62,676 nucleotides of DNA. Source: Acidobacteriota bacterium. GTDB taxonomy: Bacteria; Acidobacteriota; Blastocatellia; Pyrinomonadales; Pyrinomonadaceae. The translations under genes and the position numbers were made by a program. Shown here in pieces: positions 54,841-62,676 of the stretch. Under the pieces are notes generated by a model, which saw only the letters and a list, made by a program, of their open reading frames with translations, did no database searches and was not told the DNA's origin. The DNA lies in NCBI GenBank assembly GCA_003222975.1, contig QHXN01000034.1:1-62676 (forward strand). The letters run 5' to 3'. Each line of letters opens with the position of its first letter. Within the stretch, counting starts at the first letter, position 1.

Positions 54841-56037
54841 ATGGTTATGATTGACGATCCGCAGATTTCGGGGACGATCCAGCGCAACGACTGGTCTTTG
54901 CAGCGCAAGGGCATCATTGACCAGGAGCGGCACAAGGAGCGCGTGCGTGAAGCAATCCGCAAGAACCTCGGCTCGATTGTCTCGAACGAGGCGATCATTC
55001 TTTCGGACGGCAAGCGCACCGTGAAAGTTCCCATCCGCTCGCTCGACGAGTACAAGTTCCGCTTCGACCACCGGAAGAAAAAGCACGTGGGCACGGGCGA
55101 TGGGAAGACCCGCGTCGGCGACGTGATCGCGCGCGAGGGCCAGCCCGGTCAGGGGCCGGGGCGCGGCGCAGGCCCGGCGGGGCAAGACCCCGGCGCGGAC
55201 TACTACGAGGCCGAGGTGGACATTGACGAGCTGGCCGCGCTGATTTTTGAAGACCTGCAACTGCCCTTCCTCGAAGACAAGGCCAAGAAGGCCGTGCCCG
55301 CCAAGACCACCCGCTTTAACGAAATCCGCCGCACGGGCGTCTTCTCCAACCTCGACAAGCGCCGCATGATCTTAGAGAACATCAAGCGCAACGCACGCGA
55401 GGGCGGCGAGGCGCGCTTCGGGGGCGTCCGCAAGGAAGACCTGCGGTTCAAGACCTGGGAGGAGGACAAGCGCTACGAGTCGAACGCAGTGGTGTTGGCG
55501 CTGATGGACGTTTCCGGCTCGATGGGCGAGTTCAAGAAGTACATCGCGCGCTCCTTCTTCTTCTGGATGGTTCGCTTCCTGCACACCAAGTACGACAACG
55601 TGGAGATCGTCTTCATCTCGCACCACACCGAAGCCAAAGAGGTCTCCGAAGAGCAGTTCTTCACGCAGGGCGAGTCGGGCGGCACGGTCGTTTCCTCGGC
55701 CTACCAGCTCGCGCTCGACATCATCAGCGCCCGCTTCCGACCCCAGGACTGGAACATCTACCCGTTCCACTTCTCGGACGGCGACAACTACTACTCGGAC
55801 AACGAGGAGGCCGTCCGCCTCGCCGACGAACTCATTCAGACGTGCAACCTATTCGGCTACGGCGAGATCGGCGAGGAGGGGGGCGGCGGCTACCGCCGCT
55901 CTTCGGGCGCGCTGCTCTCCATCTTCAACGACCGCCTGAAGAATAACGAGCGCTTCATCGGCGTCCGCATAGACGACAAGGAGGACGTGTACCCCGCCTT
56001 GAAGCAGTTCTTCGGGCGGCGCGGCGTCGAGGCCTGA
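54841..56037 (+). CDS. yeaH: YeaH/YhbH family protein (DUF444)
   Basis: 398 aa. The N-terminal half has IRKNLGSIVSNEAIILSDGK and a Gly/Pro-rich linker. The C-terminal half is a von Willebrand A-like domain with the MIDAS motif DVSGSMG, then FFFWMVRFLHTKYDNVEIVF, SHHTEAKEVSEEQFF and YPFHFSDGDNYYSDN. It is the usual partner of PrkA and SpoVR; the molecular function is not established. It ends 254 codons after the DVSGSMG core begins to resolve the fold; no membrane segment. Confidence 0.94.
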   Translation: MVMIDDPQISGTIQRNDWSLQRKGIIDQERHKERVREAIRKNLGSIVSNEAIILSDGKRTVKVPIRSLDEYKFRFDHRKKKHVGTGDGKTRVGDVIAREGQPGQGPGRGAGPAGQDPGADYYEAEVDIDELAALIFEDLQLPFLEDKAKKAVPAKTTRFNEIRRTGVFSNLDKRRMILENIKRNAREGGEARFGGVRKEDLRFKTWEEDKRYESNAVVLALMDVSGSMGEFKKYIARSFFFWMVRFLHTKYDNVEIVFISHHTEAKEVSEEQFFTQGESGGTVVSSAYQLALDIISARFRPQDWNIYPFHFSDGDNYYSDNEEAVRLADELIQTCNLFGYGEIGEEGGGGYRRSSGALLSIFNDRLKNNERFIGVRIDDKEDVYPALKQFFGRRGVEA

Positions 56038-56723
56038 AGGCATAGGCGAAAGTCGCGCCCGCCTGTCTGCACGGCGCGCGTCCGGCGAGAGGTCTCTAAT
56101 CACAGGGAGCAGACGGGGGCGCGCAAAAGTTCATACCTTCGCGCCCCGTGCCTCTTTCGCGCCCTTCGCTATGGAAGCCGCGGCGGGCCGCGCGTGGCCG
56201 GGCCTCACGCGACTCTTCAAGAGGGAGTCCGGCACGCCTCTTCAAAAAAATGGATTAAATTCAAATAAATTCACTTACAATATGGATTTAAATGCGGGGA
56301 CGCAGGGCGGGGCCGGGTTGTGAAGCTCAAGCATTTCAGAAGTTACCTCGCGTGTGCGTGGCCGCGCGCGGCAGATGGAATAAGGCTTGCTTCCCGCAAT
56401 CGCATGCAAGCTTCGCGGGCTACGGTTTTCATCGTCCCGACTTTTCGGCGAGTCCGAGGCAGTCGTGCCGGTGCCGTCTAAAGCACCGCAGGCAGACTCC
56501 ACAGCGTTCTTCGATCAAGCAGTCGAACGGCCCGCGGCCCGGTCAAGCACCTCGCGGCGCGACTCCTGACCCGGCCTGGCTGTGCACGAGGCGAGCGGCG
56601 GCAGTTCGTTTACAGACTCCGCCTCGCGCTCCGAACCCACAGGGCGGCAGTTCACGCGCGCCGGGCCTTCCGTGTCGCCGTGCGGCCATCCATTTGACAA
56701 CCCCTTTGGGAGGAGGTCTTCTG
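56038..56723. other. Long leader/intergenic region upstream of the second TonB receptor
   Basis: Almost 690 bp with no supported gene. An AT-rich patch at 56243-56293 (ACAATATGG, TTACAAT) is the most likely promoter for the receptor, which would leave a leader of over 400 nt. A GGGAGGAGG ribosome-binding site closes it. I see no known riboswitch. Confidence 0.4.
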
Positions 56724-59700
56724 ATGAGTAGCGGAAAAATTAAAAGGGCGGTCTCTTCCGTCCTCGCAGCCGTCCTGCTGACGGCCACCGCGATCCTACC
56801 CACGTCCGCGCTGGCGCAGACGGCGAGCACGGGCGTCATCACCGGCGTCGTGCAGAACGAGAAGGGAGAGGTGGTCGCCAACGCGACCGTCAGGGCGGTC
56901 AACACGGGCACGAACGCCACGCGCGAGGTCAAGGCCAGCGGCGAAGGCGTTTACGAAATCACGCAGCTCGCGCCCGGCACCTACCGCGTCGAGGTCGAGG
57001 CGCAGGGCTTCTCCAAGTCCGTGCAGGACAACGTCGCGGTCAACGTGCTCCAGCGCACGACCATTAATCCGACGTTGAAGGTCGGCGCGGTCACCGAGAC
57101 CGTCAACGTCACGGCGGAGAACCAACCGCTCGTCGAGACGACGAAGACGGACGTCTCCGGCGTCGTTGACCAAAGGCGGATAGAGAACCTGCCCGTCAAC
57201 GGGCGCTCGTTCGCCTCGCTCGCCATCCTGATTCCGGGCGCGACGCTCGCGCCCTCCTTCGACCCGACGAAGGCGCGCGTCGGCACCTTCTCAATCGGCG
57301 GCTCCACGGGCCGCAACCTGAACATCACGGTTGACGGCGGCGACAACAAGGACAACGCCGTCGGCGGCATCCTCCAGAACTTCTCGATGGAGGGCATACA
57401 GGAGTTCGCGCTCTCCACCCAGCGCTTCTCGGCGGCCAACGGGCGTTCGGGCGGCGCGCTCCTGTCGGTCGTCTCGAAGTCGGGCACGAACCAGTTCCAC
57501 GGCTCGCTCTTCGGCTTCTTCCGCGACGACAAGCTGAACGCCAACGCGCCGGCGCTCTTAGCCAAGGCCAACACGACGCTGTTCGCCGCGGGCGACGCCG
57601 TCAAGCCGCCCTTCAGCCGGCAGCAGTTCGGCGGCTCGGTCGGCGGCCCGATCAAGCATGACAAGGCCTTCTTCTTCGGCACGGTCGAGCGCACGCGCGA
57701 GCGCGGCAACTCCATCGTGTCGAGTACCGACCAGGCGCAGATCACCTTCCTTGAGCCGTTCGGCTACAAGGCCGTGCGCTTCCTGCCGCAGCCGTTCAAC
57801 GACACGCAGTACACGATCAAGGGCGACTTCAAGCTCAACAGTAAGCACACGCTCGTCACGCGCTTCGCCGGCCAGAACAACAACGGACTGAACGACCAGG
57901 CCGGCTTCCTCGTCGTCCGCACAGACCTGTCGGGCGGCAACAAGACCCTCAACACGCTCTACAGCTTCCTCGCCAACGAGACCTGGGTGGTGAACACGCG
58001 CACGGTCAACCAGTTCATCTACCAGTACTCGACCTTCGATAACCAGATTCTGGCGACCACGGAGCTGAATAACCTGACGTTCCCGAGCGGCATCGCCGTG
58101 GGCCGCAACGGCAACGTCCCGCAGGAGACCATCCAGAAGAAGCACCAGTTCCGCGACGACCTGACCTACAACCGCGGCAATCACGGCTTCAAGTTTGGCG
58201 CTGACTTCGTCTATGAGCCGACCCTGGGCGGCATCTTCGCCTTCACTTCCGCGCCGGAATACGACTTCCAGTTCGACCCCGCCGACATCGCCAACAATCC
58301 GGGGCAGTTCCCGCAAGGGTTCCGCACCCACCAAGTTCTGCCCGGCCCCATCACCTGCTCGAACATCGTCGGCACCTCGACCTGCACGGCGGCTGACCTC
58401 GCCGGCGCAGGTGTCGTCGCCGACATCGTGCTCGCGGGCGGCGACCCCTCGTTCAACCTGCGCGACGGCGCAAAGCAGTTCGCGTGGTATGTGCAGGACG
58501 ACTGGAAGGTGACGCCGCGATTCACGCTCAACGTCGGCGTCCGCTACGACGTGGACATCGGCTTCCTCGACAGCACCCGCCAGGCGGGCAACCGCGCCAT
58601 CCGCGCCCTCCAGATCATCGGCAGCCCCTACGGGCGCGTGGCGAAGGACGACAAGAACAACTTCAGCCCGCGCGTCGGCTTCGCCTGGGACTTGCGCGGC
58701 AACGCCCGCTCCGTCCTGCGCGGCGGCTACGGCATCTACTTCGACCAGTCGTTCCTGAACGTGCCTCTCTTCGCGGTGCAGCAGGCGAACCCGGAAATCT
58801 ACGCCTCGTTCCTGAACGACGGCGATAACCTGGCGATTGACTCGCCGCCGCCCGCGGTGCCGCGCCCGCTCTCGAATCCGCTGCCCGGCTCGCGCGGTCG
58901 CATCATTGACCCCGACTTCGTCGCGCCGTACTCGCAGCAGTGGAACATGGGGTTCGCGCAGGAGCTGGGCCGGAACATGGCCCTGGAGTTCGACTACGTC
59001 CACATCCTCGGCCTGCACGAGTTCAGCTCGCTCGACATCAACCCGCGCACCGGGCCGCTGCACAACGCCAACCGCAGCCAGCCGGCCAGCGCCTTCCCGC
59101 GCGTGCTCGCGCCGCTCTTCGCCGCCCACGCCGCGGAGCTGACCGCGGCCTTCGGCGTGCCCAACCCGTTCGCGCGCATCACGGCGGCGCAGTCCGTGGG
59201 GCGCTCGCGCTACGACGCCTTCACGGTTTCGTTCCGCCGCCGCTACGCGAACAAGTTCCAACTGAACGCGCACTACACGTTCTCGAAGGCGCGGGCGTGG
59301 TACGGCCAGGCGGGCGACTTCGGCAACCAGCCGCAGAACATCTTCGACCCGTGGAACCCGGCGGAGAACTTCGGGCCGACGGACACGGACGAGCGCCACC
59401 GCTTCGTCGCCTCCGGCATCTTCGACCTGAAGTGGGGCTTCCAGGTCGCGCCCATCTTCCAGGCGTCCTCGCCCCGAGCCTACAGCATCTTCCCGTCCTG
59501 CGGCTGCGACATCAACCGCGACGGCGTCACCGTTGACCGCGAGTCGGTCAACCCCGGCGTTGACGACCAGCATCACCTGCCGCTAAACCCGATCCGCGGC
59601 GACAGCTTCTCGCAACTAAACGTCCGCGTCTCGAAGTTCTTCTCTTGGGGTGAGCAGCGCAAGCTCGGCCTCTTCTTCGAGGCCTTCAACGTCTTCAACA

Positions 59701-59843
59701 CGGCGAACTTCGGTCGCGAGTTCCAGAACGTCACGGGGGCCGCAGACTTCGGCAAGCCGCTCAACTTCTTCGGGGCCACGGGCTTCTCCGAGCCGCTCGG
59801 CATCCCGTTCCAGGCGCAGCTCGGCGCGCGCTTCCAGTTCTGA
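56724..59843 (+). CDS. TonB-dependent receptor, carboxypeptidase-regulatory type (second copy)
   Basis: 1039 aa from the ATG at 56724, with a strong GGGAGGAGG upstream. Signal peptide (VSSVLAAVLLTATAILPTSALA), CarboxypepD_reg domain (TGVVQNEKGEVVANATVRAV), plug (NITVDGGDNKDNAVGGILQN, RSGGALLSVVSKSGTNQFHG) and a beta-barrel ending in QLGARFQF, a terminal-Phe signature. It resembles but is not a close copy of the receptor at 26693-30058. It sits between yeaH and spoVR. Ligand unknown. Confidence 0.93.
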   Translation: MSSGKIKRAVSSVLAAVLLTATAILPTSALAQTASTGVITGVVQNEKGEVVANATVRAVNTGTNATREVKASGEGVYEITQLAPGTYRVEVEAQGFSKSVQDNVAVNVLQRTTINPTLKVGAVTETVNVTAENQPLVETTKTDVSGVVDQRRIENLPVNGRSFASLAILIPGATLAPSFDPTKARVGTFSIGGSTGRNLNITVDGGDNKDNAVGGILQNFSMEGIQEFALSTQRFSAANGRSGGALLSVVSKSGTNQFHGSLFGFFRDDKLNANAPALLAKANTTLFAAGDAVKPPFSRQQFGGSVGGPIKHDKAFFFGTVERTRERGNSIVSSTDQAQITFLEPFGYKAVRFLPQPFNDTQYTIKGDFKLNSKHTLVTRFAGQNNNGLNDQAGFLVVRTDLSGGNKTLNTLYSFLANETWVVNTRTVNQFIYQYSTFDNQILATTELNNLTFPSGIAVGRNGNVPQETIQKKHQFRDDLTYNRGNHGFKFGADFVYEPTLGGIFAFTSAPEYDFQFDPADIANNPGQFPQGFRTHQVLPGPITCSNIVGTSTCTAADLAGAGVVADIVLAGGDPSFNLRDGAKQFAWYVQDDWKVTPRFTLNVGVRYDVDIGFLDSTRQAGNRAIRALQIIGSPYGRVAKDDKNNFSPRVGFAWDLRGNARSVLRGGYGIYFDQSFLNVPLFAVQQANPEIYASFLNDGDNLAIDSPPPAVPRPLSNPLPGSRGRIIDPDFVAPYSQQWNMGFAQELGRNMALEFDYVHILGLHEFSSLDINPRTGPLHNANRSQPASAFPRVLAPLFAAHAAELTAAFGVPNPFARITAAQSVGRSRYDAFTVSFRRRYANKFQLNAHYTFSKARAWYGQAGDFGNQPQNIFDPWNPAENFGPTDTDERHRFVASGIFDLKWGFQVAPIFQASSPRAYSIFPSCGCDINRDGVTVDRESVNPGVDDQHHLPLNPIRGDSFSQLNVRVSKFFSWGEQRKLGLFFEAFNVFNTANFGREFQNVTGAADFGKPLNFFGATGFSEPLGIPFQAQLGARFQF

Positions 59844-59864
59844 AGCCCGCGCCACCTTCCGCTT

Positions 59865-59907
59865 GGCCGGGCGCTCGCTCCTGCGAACGAGCGCCCGGCC
59901 TCTTTTT
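59865..59907 (+). terminator. Rho-independent terminator after the TonB receptor
   Basis: GGCCGGGCGCTCG (59865-59877) and CGAGCGCCCGGCC (59888-59900) form a perfect 13-bp stem with a 10-nt loop, followed by TCTTTTT. Confidence 0.92.
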
Positions 59908-59972
59908 GCGCGTCGTACTTGAACGCGGCTGCCGTCTTCTGTTATAGACGGGCTGAGGGCGGGGAGACGGCC

Positions 59973-60971
59973 ATGACGAACAGGAGACTTCCGGCTCGAC
60001 TCATTTTCGCGTGCCTGGCGCTTCTTTCGGCGTCCGCCTCGGTGCGCGCGCAGGGGCCGAACGCGCTCGAAGGCCGCGTCGTGCTCCCTTCCGGCATGCA
60101 GCCCGCGCAGAGCGTCCGCGTCACGCTCACGCAGTCGGGCAGGCCCATCTACGAGACCTTCACAGACCTGAGCGGGCGCTTCAACTTTTCGGGCCTGCGC
60201 GCCGGAACCTACCAGCTCACCGCCGAGGGCGACGGCCAGACCTTCGAGACGACGAGCGTCACGTTCGACATCGGGGCCTTCGGCGGCGCGCAGACCTTCA
60301 CGCAGAACATACAACTCAGGCCGAAGGCCGGGGCGAGCGTGCCGCCCGCCGCGAGCGTGTCCGCCGAGGAGATTGACCCAGACGTGCCCGAAGCCGCGAA
60401 GGAGAAGTACCGGCAGGGCCTGAAGAGCGCCGCCGCGGGCAAGACGGAACAGGCGGTCAAGCTCCTTCAGGAAGCCTTGGGCGCGCACGAGCGCTTCTAT
60501 GCCGCCGACCTCGCGCTCGCCGGACAGCTCTCCAAGCTCCAGCGCTACGACGAGGCGCTCGCCGCCTACCGTCGGGCCGGCGAACTCAAACCCGACCGCG
60601 CCGAGCCTTACGTCGGCGTCGGCGTCACGCTCGTCAGCCAGAAGCGCTACGACGAAGGGATAAAGATGCTCCGCGGCGTCGTCGAGGTGGACAAGGACTT
60701 GCCCGCGCCCTACCTCTCGCTCGGCTACGCCGAGATGATGACGGGCGATTACCACTCGGCGGAAGGACACCTCCTGCGCGCCCTCGAACTCGGCAGGCCC
60801 GCGCTCGCGCACATCTACCTCGCCAACACCTACGAGCAGACCGGCGAGCCGGCGAAGGCCGTCGCGCAGCTCGAAGCCTACCTCAAAGAGAACCCCGGCT
60901 CGCCGCAAGCGGACGCCGTCCGCGCCGCCATCGAGAAGCTGAAAAAGAAGGCGAAGGACAGAAAGCCGTAA
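59973..60971 (+). CDS. Exported TPR protein with carboxypeptidase-regulatory N-domain
   Basis: 332 aa from the ATG at 59973 with GGGGAGA upstream. Signal peptide (LPARLIFACLALLSASASVRA), a CarboxypepD_reg-like beta domain (LEGRVVLPSGMQPAQSVRVT, SGLRAGTYQLTAEG), then about five TPR units from residue ~145 (KYRQGLKSAAAGKTEQAVKL, RYDEALAAYRRAGELKPDRA, ALAHIYLANTYEQTGEPAKA). Periplasmic TPR proteins with this N-domain are common next to TonB receptors in Acidobacteria. The TAA stop lies in a heptamer array. Confidence 0.85.
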   Translation: MTNRRLPARLIFACLALLSASASVRAQGPNALEGRVVLPSGMQPAQSVRVTLTQSGRPIYETFTDLSGRFNFSGLRAGTYQLTAEGDGQTFETTSVTFDIGAFGGAQTFTQNIQLRPKAGASVPPAASVSAEEIDPDVPEAAKEKYRQGLKSAAAGKTEQAVKLLQEALGAHERFYAADLALAGQLSKLQRYDEALAAYRRAGELKPDRAEPYVGVGVTLVSQKRYDEGIKMLRGVVEVDKDLPAPYLSLGYAEMMTGDYHSAEGHLLRALELGRPALAHIYLANTYEQTGEPAKAVAQLEAYLKENPGSPQADAVRAAIEKLKKKAKDRKP

Positions 60972-61085
60972 ACCGTGAACCGTAAACCGTGACGAGACTC
61001 GAAGCGTCGCCGGAACGTCGCGGCGTTTTTCGTCACGGACTTTCTCTCGTCACGGTTTACGGTTCACGGTTTACGGTTTACGATT
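60962..61085. repeat. Inverted heptamer array (GTGAACC/GTAAACC type)
   Basis: The left arm (GTAAACC, GTGAACC, GTAAACC, GTGACGA) supplies the TPR gene's stop. The right arm (GTTTACG/GTTCACG units) ends six bases before the spoVR ATG. The consensus equals that of the 34738-34814 array. Confidence 0.9.
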
Positions 61086-61090
61086 GGGGC

Positions 61091-62506
61091 ATGGAAGACC
61101 GCGAGATCAGGGAACTCGAAAAGGCGCTCGAACAAATCTGGGACGTGGCGCGCAAGTTCGGACTCGACCCGTACCCCGTGCGCTTCGAGGTCGTGCCCGC
61201 CACGGTCATGTACGAGATCGGCTCCTACGCCCTGCCCGGTCGCTACTCGCACTGGACGTTCGGCAAGGCCTACCACCGGATGAAGACGATGTACGACTTC
61301 GGGCTGTCGAAAATCTACGAGGTCGTCATCAACACCAACCCCTCTTACGGCTTCCTCCTCGAAACCAACAGCCCCGTCCAGAACAAGCTCGTCATGGCGC
61401 ACGTGCTCGGCCACGTGGACTTCTTCAAGAATAACGCCTACTTCTCGCGCACGAACCGCCGCATGGTCGAGACCGTCTCCACCCACGCGGGCCGGATGAG
61501 TGAGTACGAGTTCCGCTACGGGCACAAGACGGTCGAGCGCTTCCTCGACGCCGTGCTCTCGGTTGAAGAGCACATAGACCCGAACTTCTTCATCCGCCGC
61601 GAAGACCCGCGCCGGGAGGCCGAGCGGAAGAAGGCCGCGCCGAAGGTCGGGCGCTACGACGACCTCTGGAACATCGGCCAGAAGCCGGACGAGCAGGACG
61701 CCGCCGCCGAGGAGGACGAGCGCCCGCGCGGCGACCGCCTCCCCGAAAAAGACCTCGTCTATTACATCTCCCGCAACTCGCCCTCGCTCAAGGACTGGCA
61801 GCGCGACGTGATGGCGATGGTTCACGAGGAGATGGAATACTTCGTTCCGCAGATGCAGACGAAGACGCTCAACGAAGGTTGGGCGTCCTTCTGGCACGCG
61901 CGCATCATGCGTGAGCTTGACCTCTCGGACGAGGAGCACGTCGAGTTCGCCGAGCTGCACTCTGGCGTCGTCTCGCCCCACAAGGGCCAACTGAACCCGT
62001 ACTACCTCGGCTACAAAATCCTCGAAGACATCGAGCGGCGCTGGGACGAACCCACCCCGGAGGAGCGCGAGAAGTTCGGGCGCGAGGGCGGCGGGGGGCG
62101 CGCGAAGCTCTTCGAGGTTCGCGAGACGGAGAACGACGTGTCGTTCCTGCGCAACTACCTGACCGAAGAGCTGTGCGAGGAGCTAGACCTGTTCGTTTAC
62201 GAGCTGGTTGATGAGGAGGAGTGGACGGTGACGGAGAAGCGCTGGGAGAGGGTGCGCGACCAGCTCGTCGCGAACATGACGAACTTCGGCTTCCCCTACG
62301 TCGTCGTCGCCGACGGCGACTACGACGGCAACCGCGAACTCTACCTCAAGCACCAGTACGAGGGCGCGGAGCTGGACACCGCTTACGCCCGCCGCGTCCT
62401 CGAACACGTCCACACGCTCTGGGGCCGCCCCGTCCACCTCGAAACGGTCGTTGACGACGAACCCGTCCGCCTCCATTACAACGGCGAGGAGCACGACGAG
62501 GACTGA
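61091..62506 (+). CDS. spoVR: SpoVR family protein
   Basis: 471 aa from the ATG at 61091; an in-frame extension upstream is encoded by repeat DNA and is unlikely. SpoVR blocks are clear: [77 protein letters not shown] and [18 protein letters not shown]. Family members (B. subtilis SpoVR, E. coli YcgB) act with PrkA and YeaH in sporulation or stationary phase; the biochemical role is unknown. Confidence 0.94.
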   Translation: MEDREIRELEKALEQIWDVARKFGLDPYPVRFEVVPATVMYEIGSYALPGRYSHWTFGKAYHRMKTMYDFGLSKIYEVVINTNPSYGFLLETNSPVQNKLVMAHVLGHVDFFKNNAYFSRTNRRMVETVSTHAGRMSEYEFRYGHKTVERFLDAVLSVEEHIDPNFFIRREDPRREAERKKAAPKVGRYDDLWNIGQKPDEQDAAAEEDERPRGDRLPEKDLVYYISRNSPSLKDWQRDVMAMVHEEMEYFVPQMQTKTLNEGWASFWHARIMRELDLSDEEHVEFAELHSGVVSPHKGQLNPYYLGYKILEDIERRWDEPTPEEREKFGREGGGGRAKLFEVRETENDVSFLRNYLTEELCEELDLFVYELVDEEEWTVTEKRWERVRDQLVANMTNFGFPYVVVADGDYDGNRELYLKHQYEGAELDTAYARRVLEHVHTLWGRPVHLETVVDDEPVRLHYNGEEHDED

Positions 62507-62510
62507 AGAG

Positions 62511-62589
62511 AAATGATGAATGCGGAATGATGAATTAAAGACAGCTCGAATGCTTTCATTCATCATTCATTATTCCGCATTCATCATTT
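62511..62589. repeat. Inverted heptamer array (TGATGAA type)
   Basis: Left arm 62511-62536 (TGATGAA, TGCGGAA, TGATGAA) starts shortly after the spoVR stop. Right arm 62558-62589 (TTCATCA, TTCATTA, TTCCGCA, TTCATCA) is inverted and reaches the stop codon of the partial gene on the minus strand. Confidence 0.88.
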
Positions 62590-62676
62590 AGATCGTCGGG
62601 TTCCACGAACTCATCCAGAGCGTGTTGACGGATTCTTTGCGCCCGACCTTATAGACGTTGAGGCTCGTGAGCGGGG
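62588..62676 (-). CDS. C-terminal end of an unidentified gene, cut by the window edge
   Basis: A minus-strand frame ends in SLNVYKVGRKESVNTLWM then SSWNPTI and TAA (62588-62590). Its composition (mixed, one Arg/Lys pair) looks protein-coding, and its stop sits against a repeat arm as for other genes here. Too short to assign. Confidence 0.4.
   Translation of the reverse strand, partial: PLTSLNVYKVGRKESVNTLWMSSWNPTI

Noticed and set aside
57558..59576. 672-codon open frame antisense to the second TonB receptor
   Set aside because: Composition is a mirror of the receptor codons and shows no domain.
60989..61090. N-terminal extension of SpoVR ([14 protein letters not shown])
   Set aside because: It is encoded by the heptamer repeat arm; family homology begins at the ATG 61091.

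Overview
The window reads as chromosomal DNA of a GC-rich Gram-negative bacterium, most likely Acidobacteriota (Blastocatellia/Pyrinomonadaceae-like). This is inferred from two very large TonB-type outer-membrane receptors with an N-terminal carboxypeptidase-regulatory domain, a giant Ser/Thr kinase with the N-terminus common in Acidobacteria, a dnaK-dnaJ-hspR operon, a PrkA/YeaH/SpoVR set, and lipopolysaccharide-heptose genes. No 16S rRNA is present, so the taxonomy is an inference.

Layout. 1-5.1 kb is a less GC-rich accessory segment: a type I methylase (hsdM), an hsdS with an in-frame stop, a frameshifted primase remnant, a small secreted protein and a broken IS110-type transposase, ending next to a tRNA-Ala(GGC) gene. 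5.3-9.4 kb holds fatty-acid beta-oxidation genes (enoyl-CoA hydratase, 3-hydroxyacyl-CoA dehydrogenase), a PilZ protein and thioredoxin reductase. 9.5-17.6 kb is membrane and housekeeping: UPF0314, HxlR regulator, a flippase-like protein, XRE regulator, K+ channel, PAP2 phosphatase, a metallo-beta-lactamase nuclease, a metallophosphoesterase and a CDP-alcohol phosphatidyltransferase. 17.7-21.6 kb is the heat-shock operon. 21.8-30.1 kb holds a 1534-aa kinase-cyclase-ATPase-TPR protein and a TonB receptor. 30.4-42.3 kb has HD-GYP and DUF4388 proteins, a P450, LPS heptose genes (GT9, heptose-7-phosphate kinase), PBP4, DapF, a 3D-domain wall protein and asparaginase. 42.3-42.8 kb is an intergenic region that folds into a series of hairpins and looks like an uncharacterised structured RNA. 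42.8-52.5 kb holds envelope and signalling proteins, a lytic transglycosylase, alaS, recX and truB. 52.5-62.5 kb holds prkA, yeaH and spoVR, with a second TonB receptor and a TPR protein lodged between yeaH and spoVR.

Two signals stand out. First, about fifteen gene boundaries carry arrays of degenerate 7-bp (once 8-bp) repeats, mostly arranged as two inverted arms around a short core. Consensus differs between loci, but the architecture is the same, and some loci share a consensus. Many arms supply the stop codon and last residues of a gene, or sit directly against a start codon with no Shine-Dalgarno sequence. Second, the 42.3-42.8 kb region has three successive hairpins that all display the same loop sequence TTTGGGGGA, followed by a strong terminator.

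Coordinates of starts were adjusted where a ribosome binding site or homology argued for it. Functions are assigned from motifs read by eye; no database search was run.
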